Origin: Todiramphus chloris collaris
Lineage: Eukaryota > Chordata > Aves > Coraciiformes > Alcedinidae
Assembly: GCA_025345505.1 (NCBI GenBank)
Contig: JANVCC010000027.1
Span: 1,625,847 to 1,689,846 of the forward strand
Direction of reading: 5' to 3'
Length of the DNA: 64,000 nt
This document shows positions 30,671-41,418 of this stretch, piece by piece. Each line of letters begins with the position of its first letter. The first letter of the stretch is position 1. Under the pieces are notes generated by a model. The model was not told the origin of the DNA, made no database searches, and was given only the letters and a program-made list of their open reading frames with translations. The translations under genes and the position numbers were made by a program.

Positions 30671-32518
30671 GCAACTAATTCTAGTGTGTCAGAGTACAGG
30701 GTTGACAACCGTTTGGAGCTAAACAGTGTCCCCTGGGGAGACTTGTTAATAAAGATCCTCGATGGGTCTGCAGCCCCGGGGCTTCCCCCCGTGAGTGCAT
30801 ATTGCAGGAGATGAAAGTGAAGCCAGTGTGCCGCCTTTGACTTGAAAAATGAGGGGATTTTAAGTGCAATAAAGAAATGGTTACTGTCATGACATTTTTT
30901 TTAGTTCTTACCCCACAACTTTTTAATTCTGGCTGGTATGCTGCAAAAGAAGAGATGAAATATTGCACTTGGGTGGCATCGGTACAGAAATTCATTTGAA
31001 TTTCTGACCTGCCCATGCACCTACTGGACCCTTTCCTGGGGTGTCCCAGGTTTCACCCTTCTCCAGCCACTGGGGATACAAATCCCAGCTCTTCTTCAGC
31101 AGTTGGATATTTTATCCAAAGAAGGGGCCTGGAATTGGGCTGGTATTTTAGCTTGACTATTCTAGAGTTATTTTAAGAAGCTTTCCTGAAGTTTACTGCA
31201 CGCCCTCAACACACACACAGGGGTTGCTCTGAAATCAGAGGGGAGGTGGCTGAGGGACTTTCCTGACGTCGTTCATCAAGAATTTAGCCCCAAAAAGAAA
31301 ATGGCCAGGCTGTGGGCCATTCTAAAAAAGACTTGATTAAATCAATATAATGGTTGCTTGGCCATGAGACAACACTAAGTACAGGCTGGCTGAGATCTGG
31401 GGTTTGGATTGGCCGAGGTCATCAGAAACGTCTGCCTCAAAATGGGACTCGCTCCTCCACCGATAGGTGCGAAGGTTTTATTTTAAGCACATCTCATACT
31501 TGACTGCTGTGATAACCTCCTGTTGATGCTTTCTGTGTGCTTTTCAGGGAGAAATGGCTTCATGTCTTTTTTATCCTGTGAAGTTTACAAGAGAATGACG
31601 TTGGGTCATCGTTGCAACCGTACTTTGGCTGCGCATCAGCCGATGCTTTCTACTGCTTTTGGAAGGGCCAAACCTGGACATTCCATGAACGACAGGGTAA
31701 CTGCGAGTTTGAGGTGGGTTTCTTCTCAAGCCACATGGGCAAGAGTGTTTGCTAGAAGAGTGGCAGGTGATGATGGGTTTCTTCAATGACAAATGCTAAG
31801 AATATGGTTTCCTTTTTAAATTTAATAGAATTTCGAAGACGCTTATTATTCAGGAAGGGAGTCCTGCTGAAGTCACTTTTTGGAAACATGCCCTTTACCA
31901 ATGAGCAGCAAGATCCTGACACAGGATTTAAAGGTGGAGAACGTGAGAACAAGACATCTCCAGGGCCCTGCTCAAGGTGAGTTTGTTGTTCACGCCTCGA
32001 CATTGGTGCACATCCGTGAGATGGCTTTCACTAGGCCGTAGTAGAACTTTGCTATGCCTTGTCTAGTTTGGTGTTCCCTTCTTTTCTTAACTTTTCCTTG
32101 AAATTCTTTGTAGTTTTGTGAAGATGCCATCAGTTGGAGTGTCATGGTTACGTGTCTGAGCAGATTTATTAGTAACTTTGATTTCTTTGTGTTAATGTGC
32201 AGTTAAACATAATGAGATGTGGAGTTGGAATTCTGTAGAATTTTTAAAGTAGGGTTTGAGTTTTGTAGCTCTTGGGGGATCCATAAGCACGTACTTTGTA
32301 GGCAAGTTTATTTTCAAGGGTCAAGAGGACAGGTTTTTGCCCGCAAAGAAAATCTTGCAAACATGGTGTGACTGTAACCAACCCAGCAGGAGCTGCCTGG
32401 GTCCGCCAGCTTTCAGCAGTGGCTCAGCCCAAAGCTAGAAGATGTGTTGCTGTTTAGGAGACACAGGCTGGTTTCATCTACTCAAGCCCTCAACTGCTGA
32501 CTTGACTTAGCTGTGGAC
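30671..32518. other. Intergenic block downstream of CUL3
   Basis: No CR1 here. It contains exon-like segments with good splice signals at 31548-31713 and 31829-31976. The rest may be an extended CUL3 3' UTR or unique intergenic DNA. Confidence 0.5.
31829..31976 (+). other. Candidate unassigned exon between CUL3 and FAM124B
   Basis: Acceptor tttaatag, then 148 nt, then donor TCAAG|gtgagt. One frame is open throughout (FRRRLLFRKGVLLKSLF at its start), but I recognise no protein family. A second acceptor-like site (tgtgcttttcag, exon start 31548) with a donor at 31713 lies just upstream. These could be noncoding upstream exons of FAM124B, a lncRNA, or chance. Confidence 0.25.
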
Positions 32519-32715
32519 AATCATAGAATGATAGAATGGTTTGGGTGGGACGGGACCATGCAAGGTCATCCAGTCCAACCCCCCTGCAGGGAGCAGGGCC
32601 ATCTGTACCTAGAGCAGGTTGCTCAGAGTCCTGGCCAACCTCCCCTGGGATGATGCCAGGGATGGGGAGCCACCACCTCTCTGGGCAACCTGGGATGGGG
32701 TCTCACTACCCTCAA
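32519..32715 (-). mobile_element. CR1 LINE 3' fragment, antisense
   Basis: It begins atcatagaatgatagaatgg and runs through gcagggagcagggccatctg and ctctctgggcaacctggg. It is truncated after about 32715. Confidence 0.9.
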
Positions 32716-33860
32716 GGCACCACAAGACAAGGAAATTGTTCTGAGAGTTGATGGTCTGGGAACCACGTGCTTCAGTTTGCCTGAGGAAAAGCTGGGAGGG
32801 CAGCGGGACCTACCAGTAGGTGCAGCTTCCATTCCCTGCTGATGAATATCCCTTGGCAGTTCTGTTCTTGCGGGGGGGGTGTCACGTCAAGGGTAGAGTA
32901 ATTTGGCAGAAAATAAACCCCCTTGCACTCCAGCTGGTCCTCAGATATCAGAGGGGCTGGGGGTGGCTGGGCATAGTTTCTGAGGAGAGGATTCTGAGGT
33001 GGAGCTTCAGTGACTCTAGTCATAAATCATAGAATCATTATTAATCAAATACCTTGATTATAATTGGTGTAAATTTCTCTTGCCGAAGAAAATTGCCAGT
33101 GCAGACTCAGTGAGGGGTGGTGGCACTTTGGAGGTGGGCAGCCTTTGGGCCAGAGGTGTGTTTTGGTATTACAATGATATTATAACGAGCCAAGTTCGCA
33201 CAAAGGATGGTACTTCGTCAAAAACCAACAGTGTGTTGGCACAGGCTCGCGAAGAGACAGCTTATCAGTCCTGCAATACCATCGAGTTTCCGTCTCTGAT
33301 GTGGAATTTTCACACCACTCCATCCCCCGTGCTGCTTACAGGCAGTGTTGCTTGGGGAGCTGTTGGGATTGGATTCCTTGCATACCAGTTGTGCTCTACC
33401 CCGAGACTTTCTCCGGTGTTATACCTTTCCTTAATGTGTCATCGATGCTGCACCTTTCAAATGATTTTAATTTCTAACTTGCCTCCAGTCATTACTCCAC
33501 AGCGGGGAGAAAACCCCAATGGGAAGGGAAGCTCTGAAGTCCTCCAAGTGAAGCCACATTAGGGCCTGATGGCTTTGGGTGCACGCACAGCTTTTTCTTT
33601 GCAGGGTTTGCTAGAGCGTGGCCTAAGGCCCGGTAACGCCTGGTGGGCTTTTCACTTTTGGAGCCACTTCTGCTAATGCTTGTTGGGTGCTCGGATGCTG
33701 CTTCTTTTGAAATGCTGCTCATGATGAGGCTCATCATCTCCTGCAGCTTGGCCGGCGCAGTATTTGCGACTGACCTCGTTATGCAAATCAGCAACCCCAA
33801 CATGATGTGGGATCCGGGCCAAGGCTGGGGGTTTTCTTTTAATGAGAATTTGGGGTGTGT

Positions 33861-33906
<46 letters not shown>

Positions 33907-34447
33907 GAGTTGCCCTCAGGAGGAGTAATTAGAAGCCTTCACACCGCGTAGGTCTTGCTTGTTCGGTAAGCTGGGGCTCGTTGGCAAGCTCACTGGCTCC
34001 TGGTGACTCGCTCTTGTTAGCGCTCGGTGGGGCGCTCTTTGTCTCGGCATCTGCTGCTGGCCATCCAGGAACTTGCTTTTGAGTTGTCATCAACAACACT
34101 AAATGTGAGCTGATTAAGCGATCGCTTCCCTGGGCCCTGCCAGTTGTGGGTTTCTTTAGATGTTTATTTCTGGAAGGTTTTTAATTGGAGTGTAATTTAT
34201 ATTAAAAGAAATGGCTAGGTCAAATCAAACGAGGAAAGAAAAAGTATTCTGAACAGAAGAATGCTTCTGAAATCTTTCTGAAATGAGTGTGTGCCTGTTG
34301 CTGCCGGCACCAGGGGCTGAGCCATGTAGGAGCTTCTGTGAGGAAACTTGTGCTTCTTTGGTTCCATGGGCTTGTTTGGATGGCTTTCTGCTTTCACATG
34401 TGGGCAAGCTGCTTGGATAGGAACTGTCTGAATGACTAGAGATGGTC
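32716..34447. other. Intergenic sequence between CR1 copies
   Basis: Mostly unassigned sequence, with a (CT)20 microsatellite at 33864-33903. A lone tcatagaatcatt word at 33041 may be a relic CR1 end but is too short to call. Confidence 0.5.
33864..33903. repeat. (CT)20 dinucleotide microsatellite
   Basis: An uninterrupted CT run of about 40 bp, preceded by gtgtgttatt and followed by cggagag. It is likely polymorphic in length. Confidence 0.97.
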
Positions 34448-34752
34448 TTAGAATAGAGTTATGGAACTGTTTGAGTTAGAAGAGATCTTTAGTATCAAGT
34501 CCAACTGCTCTCCCAGCACTGCCAGGGCACCACTAACCCCTGTCCCTCAGCACCACAGCTCCACAGCTTGGAAACCCCTCCAGGGATCACGGGGACTCCA
34601 CCACTGCCCTGGGCAGCCTGGGCCAACCCTTGATAACCCTGGAGGGGAAGAAATTGTTGCTCAGCTCCAACCTAAACCTGCCCTGGTGCAACTTCAGGCC
34701 AGTTCCTCTTGTACTGTTGCTTGTTCCTTGGGATCAGAGCCTGACCCCTTAA
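34448..34752 (-). mobile_element. CR1-like LINE fragment, antisense (diverged subfamily)
   Basis: It opens agaatagagttatggaactgt, then aagtccaactgctctcccag and gggcagcctgggccaaccct. Its reverse complement matches the sense copies at 37300 and 56280 (ctgggggaacagttggattcc). This subfamily has lost or diverged at the terminal tctatgatt repeats. Confidence 0.8.
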
Positions 34753-37299
34753 GAGATCATTCGGCTGCCAACGTTGAAAGCCTCATTGTCTCAAAGACTA
34801 CGTGAGTTTTTAACAGGGGCTTCAGCAGGGTCATGGTTTGGTCCGTTGCCAGTGGTCTCCCTCGTCCCTGTGTCTCAGCGCTGCTCTCCCAGCCTCGCCC
34901 CCGCCTCCAAGTCTGCGTTGCCTCAGGATAATTTATCGCTTTCCTTTTGCAAACGCAACGTGCTTTGATCCCGGCCGTCCCCTGATGCTGTGCGCTGGAG
35001 AGCCCTGAGGATCCCTTTTTCCCCCACAGCCACAGCTGAGCATCGGGAGGAACCTCCCTGGCTGTTGTTTGCTTTTCACCTCTGGTGAGTCAGGAAGCTT
35101 GACCTCTTCCGTGCTCGCACGACGTTGCTCTCCAGCTCCAGGTGCCGATGCTGCAGCTGGCCAGTGGCCAAGGGTCTGCCCTCCTGGCAGCTCTGTGAGG
35201 TGAGCCAGGCTGCAGCAGCTTCCCTGACCATTTCCTCTTCAGAACTATAGTTTTTTATTATTCTTGTCTTTCTTTTTGGTTCTTTTTGTCCTCTGTGCTT
35301 GGGTCCTGGTTGTCAGCGCGTAGTGGAGCGCTCAGTGTCATCTGTGTCTGCTGGCAGAGCCTTGCTGGATTCCCACCCTTTGTTAGCTGAATAAAAAGAA
35401 GAAACCAGGAGAGTTTGGGAGAGAAGGCTACTTAAAAAAATGTAGTAGGTTAGATGGGTTATTTTGTTCTTCTGGTGACTGGGTTTTACTTTCCTCCAAA
35501 GGGATTATGAGTTGGAGTCACAAGGTTTGTAGCAAGAAACTCTTTGAAAGCCCGTTGTGTTCGAGTAAGACCTTAATCTTGATTTATTTTGTTGTTTTGT
35601 TTCTGTACTGCCTGTTGTAGATAATTGCCATCTAGCAGATCAATTGAGTATTTTTCCCTTGTTTTAGGCATAGCTTGAGATTGGTGCAAATCAAAAAAGT
35701 CCACCTTTTAAAAGTTGGCAAGCCTGAGACCTGGCATGTATTTAATAAGGCCGGCCCCCGAGATGCTCGTGGGATTCACACCGGGGCTCTCTGAAAGTGA
35801 ATTACGTGCCGCTGTACAAAGCCTGAATCCTTACAGATGTTACGACGAGCTTATTAAATCCTGGGATGCATCATCAGTCTTGTTGGTGTCAGCTGGAGCC
35901 AAGGGCTCGGAGGACCAGGCGCATCCTGAGCCTTCGTTATGAAAAGGAATCGTTAATTACTCGGCCGCACCTTTGCATCGGGAGGTTTTATACATGGAGC
36001 GGGCAGTGCTCTGCGAGCCTTCACGTGGTAAAAGGCCGTTTGCAGTCAGACTTGATTTTATGTAGGCCTTGAGTATTTGAGACACAAATAACTCCTGCTG
36101 GACCTGCTCTTACACGAAGCTGGGCCACCCCAGCCCCCCGCTTTGCCTTTTGCTCTGCTGCTAGTGAGAGTCGGCCTCCAGTAGATCATTTTTTTCTGGA
36201 GTGCTCTATCAGCATTTATTTCTTTTCCTCCCCCTCCCCTTAGCAGAGTGACTGTTGACGTAAGATTGAGCTGCTGTTTTTCTGATCTCTGCAGGAAATC
36301 TCTTGGGGCGCGTCGGGCGAATGAGGTGCTTTCCCCTTTGGCAGCCCAGATGGAAAGCTGGGGGAAGGGGGAGCGGAGTGGGAAGCAACGACTCGTTTCA
36401 CAGGGGGAGTGGAGTGGGACCAGCATTTTCCTTTTCTGACCAGATCCAGCAAAAGCCGGCACTCGGTTCTGATGGCAGCCGTCCCCTTCCCACCTGAGAC
36501 CTCCTTGGTGCCTCTGAGAGAAGCAGTGGATGAGTGGAGAAGGTCTGACCACGCCAGGCTGCAGCGGGGAGGGTTGTGGCATCCTGGCTTTACTCCAAGG
36601 CTGGGGGGGCACAAGAGGCTGGAGGGTGTGAGAACACCCTTGTCTGAGGCTGGAGAGCCCTTCCCCATGGGCATTTAGATGTCAAAGCAACATGGGAGAG
36701 GGGCAGAGCACTCGTCTCCTGCAGGGTGCTCAGCCAGGGTGGTGGGGCTGCCATCCAAAGGAGGGGTTCGGGCAAAGGCTGAGGCTCAGTTCATCTCATG
36801 CTCCTCACAGTAGGAGTGGTGGGTACCCCTGACCTGGAGCAGCTGCTGGAGAGCTCATGGGTTTGCCAACCAGGCCTAGAAGTGTTCTCCAGGCAGCTCC
36901 ATCAGGCAGAGCTCACCAGTGAGACGGCCCCGCTGTGCCAGCCCAGCAATTGTGCTGCTCGCAGAGGAAACATGGTGCAGTGGCAGGGTTCAGGGTTTGA
37001 CTCTCTTTGTGCGTAGGATCAGCGTCTTGGCTCTTTGTCACACTCAGCGATGCTTGACATGGCAGCTACGTCAGAGCCTAGCTCTGCACCAGAGAGGTTC
37101 TGGTCTCCTTCAGCAGTAGCTGTGGGACGCCCCTGCCCATCTGGAAACCAGTTTGGCTGTATACCAACCGCTGTGTGTGCAGGGTGAGGGTGGCTTAATC
37201 CCCTCCACCGTGTTCCTGTTTGCTCATACCTACCTGCTTCCACTCTTGCTGGTCTCTGCTCATTTGCCTGACCGCTCTTTGCAGACAAGGCCAAGTTGG
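34753..37299. other. Intergenic sequence, no gene recognised
   Basis: 2.5 kb with moderately high GC in its second half. I see open frames on both strands (for example minus 36058-36612) but no recognisable protein, no splice-consistent structure and no repeat family. Confidence 0.5.
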
Positions 37300-37597
37300 G
37301 CAGGAGTGTTGATCTGCTTGAGGACAAGAGGAAATGGCCTCAAGTTGCTCCAGGGCAGGTTTAGGTTGGCCATGAGGAGAAATGGCTTCCCCAAAAGGGC
37401 TGTGTCCAGGGCTGCCCAGGCTGCCCAGGGCAGTGGTGGAGTCCTTGTGGTCCCTGCAGGGGTTCCAAAGCCATGGAGATGTGGTGCTGAGGGACAGGGG
37501 TTAGCGGTGTCCTGGTAGTGCTGGGGGAACAGTTGGATTCCATGAGCAGAAAGGTCTTCTCCAACCATAGCTGATCCCATGGTTCTGTTTGCTCCAT
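37300..37597 (+). mobile_element. CR1-like LINE fragment, sense
   Basis: It runs from gatctgcttgaggacaagag through ggtttaggttggccatgagg and gctgcccagggcagtggtgg to the 3' part gggggaacagttggattcc. It is the same subfamily as 34448 (antisense) and 56280 (sense). Confidence 0.82.
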
Positions 37598-38686
37598 GCC
37601 CAGCAGACTCGCCTCCTGCCACAACAGGGACACTGAAATGCAGCTTGTGCTTCCCCCTGCAAACCCAGCCCCAGTGAACTTCCTCAGGTTCAGCATTGGG
37701 TTCTGGGGTTTTTTTGTTGTTGTTGGGTTTTGTTTGGTATTTTTTTACAGGCAACATTCCCCTTTCCCTCAGGAGCAGGAAGGCACCCGGTGCCTGCTTG
37801 GCACTGCCCTGCGGCAAAGAGCTGACGCATCATTTCCTTTTCCATATTTTAGTCAAATCATGTTGTTCAGGACTCATTTAGAGCTTTTTCATGTTTCCAG
37901 CACTTGCACTCTGCTCTTGCTCTCTTCCTGCCATTGTCCAAAGGCTGGATTTTTTTTTTCCTCTTCCTCCCAACAGCCGTTACTTGCTCGGAAGTGTTGT
38001 GGGTGGGTTTGTCTCTATCAGTGAAAATTAATTGGGCTTTTTTCCTCATTTTCTCGTCAGCCTCTAAATTTTGGTTGCACATCCATGTCAGTGCGGCTTT
38101 GAGGCGTGAACATGAATTTCTACTGGTGAGCTTCTACCTAAGGGAAACTGAGGCACCGCTCTGAACCTTTATAAAGTCCTTGGAAATTTTGCCCCATTGA
38201 ATATAAAGCCAGAGTTGGATTAAAAAAAAACCCAAAACAAAACAAACCCAAAAAGAATAAATTAGTTCAGAGTTTTGAATACCAGACTCTTATTAATGCT
38301 GGGATTTCTGCACGGCTCTGCCTGCCTGGCTGTTGGAGAGGGAACCGGGCACGTTGGCAGAGGGATGTGTTGCTCTTAATTAGTTGGAGCTGGATGCATC
38401 ACTTTGATTTAAATCCTGGCTGCAGCAGGGGCGCTTCTGTGTAGAAAACAGGGGCTGGCTTGGCTGTGTTTATCACTCCTGGACTGGCAAAGTGAGGAGA
38501 TGAAGGGACAGCTTGATTTATTGGCTAGGTGCTAGAAGAGGTCTGGGTAGAGGAGTGTTTGCAGCATCCCTGTTGTAGACTACACTGTAAGCTCAATTAA
38601 GTGCATATGGGAACCTGAGGAGCAAGGGAAAAGAAAAACCCTGGGGTTTGCTGAAGGTTACTGATTACCCTGGCAGCTCGGAATTA
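37598..38686. other. Intergenic sequence, no gene recognised
   Basis: Mixed sequence with T/G and A-rich runs (37709-37745, 38222-38260). Nothing else is identified. Confidence 0.5.
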
Positions 38687-38864
38687 AAATGAAAAGGAGG
38701 TGGGTAGAAGAGGAGAGGGGGAGGAAGAGGCAAGGGGGACAAAAAGAGGAGAGGGGGGAAAGAGGAAAAGGGGGGTAAAAGAGGCAAGGGGGGTGGGAAT
38801 AGGTGAGAGGGGTGAAAAAGAGGTGAGGGGGAGAAAGAGGCAAAGAGGGCACGGGGAGTGGGGA
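38687..38864. repeat. Purine-rich G-run minisatellite (~18 bp degenerate unit)
   Basis: About 175 bp that is almost only A and G on the + strand, built from degenerate 17-19 bp units of the type agaggcaaggggggtggga. Each unit has a run of 4-6 G. A polypurine tract like this can form triplex or G-quadruplex structures. Confidence 0.88.
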
Positions 38865-39089
38865 GCCTGGTACCCAGTTCTCATGGGCTCTATGTAACAA
38901 CCCAGTTTCCAGCCTGATTTCTACCTGTGGCGTAAAGGGTGTAACCAGGAGTCAAGGCTCCCTGCCCCCCCCCCCCCAAGCCTCTCTTTCCCAAGACTGA
39001 TTCCTGTTTGCCCTTATTGTTTTTTGTGGAGTTCACATGCTTTTTTTTTTTTTTCCCTTTTGTTAGCCTGTTTTCCTTCCTTGTTTTTT

Positions 39090-39686
39090 CAAGACCAGCT
39101 TATCTGTCCGACCCAGAAGGGCGTGACTGGCAAAGATCACAAACTCTGCACGACCAGGGAGCTGAAGCCGGGCTGCTGAGCACAGGGAAATCCGCTGAGC
39201 TCCTCGAAGCCCAGCACCACCTCGCCCTGGCGAGAGGCATCGGTCGCAGCGAGATGCACGCTGCTGGCCCTCGGCCGCATCCGGAGCGTCCGTTCCCACA
39301 CCGACAGGCGAGCATCCTCCCAGCTCCTCGGAGAACTGCTGCTCAGCACAGCCCCGCCCTGAGTCTCTGCTGGCCTGCGTTGAGGGGCAGAAGCAGGAGG
39401 ACCCAGAGGAGTTTCTGGATGCGTCGGTTCCGCATACGCGGTGTTGGAGTGGGAAGATGAGCTTTTGTCTGAGCTCTGCTGTGGTGTGACCTGGGACCGG
39501 CCACATGATGCCTCCTGGTGCGGCATCATCTGTGCTACCTGCCTATCTCATCAGGGTATTGCAAAGCCCATAGGAGATTGAAGCCATTCTGTTCAAGTTT
39601 TAGAGCCCACCTCTCGTGTCACCAAGGTTCCTGGAGTAGGAGAAGGAGAGGGAAGGCCCCCGTTTGTCTGTTATTTTTTTTGCCAG
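39090..39686 (+). promoter_or_regulatory. FAM124B: Candidate FAM124B promoter / 5' UTR region
   Basis: The stretch at about 39100-39470 is clearly richer in CpG (ccgacc, cgctgagctcctcg, catccggagcgtccg, ccgcatacgcggtg) than its surroundings and lies just upstream of the FAM124B coding exon. It ends at a strong acceptor (ttttttttgccagcag), suggesting a 5' noncoding exon somewhere upstream. No TATA box or donor can be fixed. Confidence 0.35.
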
Positions 39687-39697
39687 CAGCCTCTGCC

Positions 39698-40426
39698 ATG
39701 GATGGGGGAGCAGACTCCCTGATGACTGTGCACCTTCTTGCCAACTCGGGACACTCCTTGCTCCTGCAGCAAACCCTGGATCGTCTCTTGGAGTGGATCT
39801 GCCCGGACGTTCGCCTTTTCCTGGTGTCTGAGCGAGTTACTCCGTTGAAATACCATGAGAGATACCGTAAGAGGAGCTGTGGCTTTCCTGGAATATCTGT
39901 TCTCCTTTTCCTACACGAGGACTTGGGAGAAGAACGGATTTTCCAGGTCCACGAGCAGTTCCAGCGTCCGCCCTGGCGCTACCAGTGCGCCCAGATGGCT
40001 AACGGACAAAGCCACCAGTATGGCCCAGCTCCCCAGGACTTCTACGGCCTGGATGAGCAGATGCCTGTGTGGGGCATCCGGCGAGTGCACGTCGGCCCTG
40101 AGATCCTGCGCATCACCCTCTACTGCAACTTCGACAACTATGAGGATGCGGTGAGGCTCTACGAGATGATCCTCCAGAAAGAAGCTGCTCTGCAGAAGAG
40201 CACTTTCTGCCTCTTCGTGCTGTACGCAACCCGGAGCGTGGCTGTGCAGCTTTGCCTGAAGCAGCTGCCCATCGGCGTGGCTGCTGAGCCCCGGGAGTCG
40301 TCGGCTTTGCAGTTTAAGGTGCAAGAGATGGGGCAGCTGGTGCCTCTCCTGCCCAACCCCTGTGTTCCTATCAGCAGCACCCGCTGGCAAACGCAAGACT
40401 ACGATGGAAATACCATTCTGCTTCAG
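39698..40426 (+). CDS. FAM124B: FAM124B first coding exon (residues 1-243)
   Basis: The ATG at 39698 lies in a good Kozak context (gccATGG), 11 nt after a probable acceptor. The protein starts MDGGADSLMTVHLLANSGHS. Recognisable conserved family stretches follow: DNYEDAVRLYEMILQ (about residues 147-161), LQFKVQEMGQLVPLLPNPC and SSTRWQTQDYDGN. The frame stays open upstream to 39518, but that part is outside the likely exon. The donor is CAG|gtatgt. Confidence 0.95.
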
Positions 40427-40465
40427 GTATGTCTGTGCTCCTCTGTGAAGAGGGTTTTTTTAATT

Positions 40466-40717
40466 GCCATTGCTATTACCATTGTTTTTAAGCCCAGGCT
40501 GGATGGGGCTGTGAGCAACCTGCTCTAATGGGAGGTGTCCCGGCCCATGGCAGGGGGGTTGGAACTGGATGATCTTTAAGGTCCCTTCCGACCCTGACAA
40601 TTCTGATTCCATGATTCTATTACCATTGTTATTACCATTGTTATTACCATTATTTTCCAAGGTTCAACGTGGAAATCAGGATTTTTTTCCAAGGTTCAAC
40701 ATGGAAATTAAGATTTA
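40466..40717. repeat. TTACCATTG-type array interrupted by CR1, plus 33-bp duplication
   Basis: Imperfect ttaccattg units occur before the CR1 (40466-40486: gccattgctattaccattg) and immediately after it (40620-40652: ttaccattgttattaccatt). A 33-bp pair then follows, ttccaaggttcaacgtggaa and ttccaaggttcaacatggaa (40656-40717). Confidence 0.85.
40490..40619 (+). mobile_element. CR1 LINE 3' fragment, sense
   Basis: About 130 bp: agcccaggctggatggggct, caggggggttggaactggat, gatctttaaggtcccttcc, ending gattccatgattctat. It is the 3' end of a CR1 in the FAM124B intron, in the same orientation as the gene. Confidence 0.93.
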
Positions 40718-41418
40718 CCTTGTTCATGTTTTTCCCTTGAATTTGTGAGTGCAGGAAGGGGTACCTGTGAGTGCTGTGCATAAACATAAGCACGGATCCT
40801 CGCAGTGTTTTTGTTTTGTTCAGTTACCATCACTGCTGCATGCCTGAAACTGAAAGGATTAGTGCTTTCCTGAACAGGCTGGTTTAACATCTTCCCTGCC
40901 TGAATCGGGTGATCGCAGCAACCTCTTCTTTTTCTGATAAACCCATTTATAAGGCGATGACTTAAAACCAAACTTTTTAGCATCCAGAAACAGAGATATT
41001 CTAAGTGTAGTTGTAAAGTCGCCTGCGGTGGATTTTGTGAGCTCCCAGTGAGTTGTGCTTGGGCTAAAGTGCCAAAGGAACGTGTCCTGGGAAATCTCCA
41101 CCTTTTTCTGTTCCAGTGTGTGGTCCGGAGGTGGTATGAATACAAATAAAATAAGAAATGACAAAGAAGTAGGTGCTGAGGTGATACAAAGTGGGAGTTA
41201 GATGCCTGAGCAGGAGGGCAGGTTGGTTCAGGGTTGGTTTGTACGTGAAGCTGGGACAGTTGTTCTCCATGAGCATCACGCTCTGCATTCCGTGTCCTCT
41301 GCCACTGTTCTCCAGCAGGGCTCTGACCAGCAGGTGACATCAGCTGGGTGAGAGCATCACTGCTTGGCCAGGCTAGAGCAGTACCTTAATGGGGTTCTCT
41401 CCAAATTTTCTTCCACAG

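Larger units (their letters stand above)
40427..41418 (+). other. FAM124B: FAM124B intron
   Basis: 992 bp. It contains a TTACCATTG-type tandem array split by a sense CR1 fragment, and a 33-bp tandem duplication. A long minus-strand open frame (40708-41340) has no recognisable product. It ends at ttccacag. Confidence 0.85.

Noticed and set aside
33036..33055. tcatagaatcatt word suggesting another CR1 end
   Set aside because: Under 20 bp of similarity with nothing CR1-like following; could be chance.
36058..36674. Overlapping long minus-strand frames (184 and 144 codons)
   Set aside because: Two different frames are open over the same GC-rich stretch, neither has a recognisable domain, and no splice structure supports a gene.
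38658..38900. Proline-rich minus-strand frames
   Set aside because: Produced by the purine-rich minisatellite, which has no stop codons in some frames simply because of its composition.
39008..39460. 150-codon open frame before FAM124B
   Set aside because: It lies in the CpG-rich candidate promoter or 5' UTR, has no recognisable domain, and overlaps open frames on the other strand. Such frames are common in GC-rich DNA.
39518..39697. Upstream in-frame extension of FAM124B to an ATG at 39518
   Set aside because: An acceptor and pyrimidine tract lie between it and the ATG at 39698, the extension resembles no family member, and the 39698 start matches the known N-terminus (M-D...MTVHLLANSGH) with a good Kozak context.
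40708..41340. 210-codon minus-strand frame in the FAM124B intron
   Set aside because: No homology I recognise, no splice or promoter context, and it is compatible with a chance open frame.
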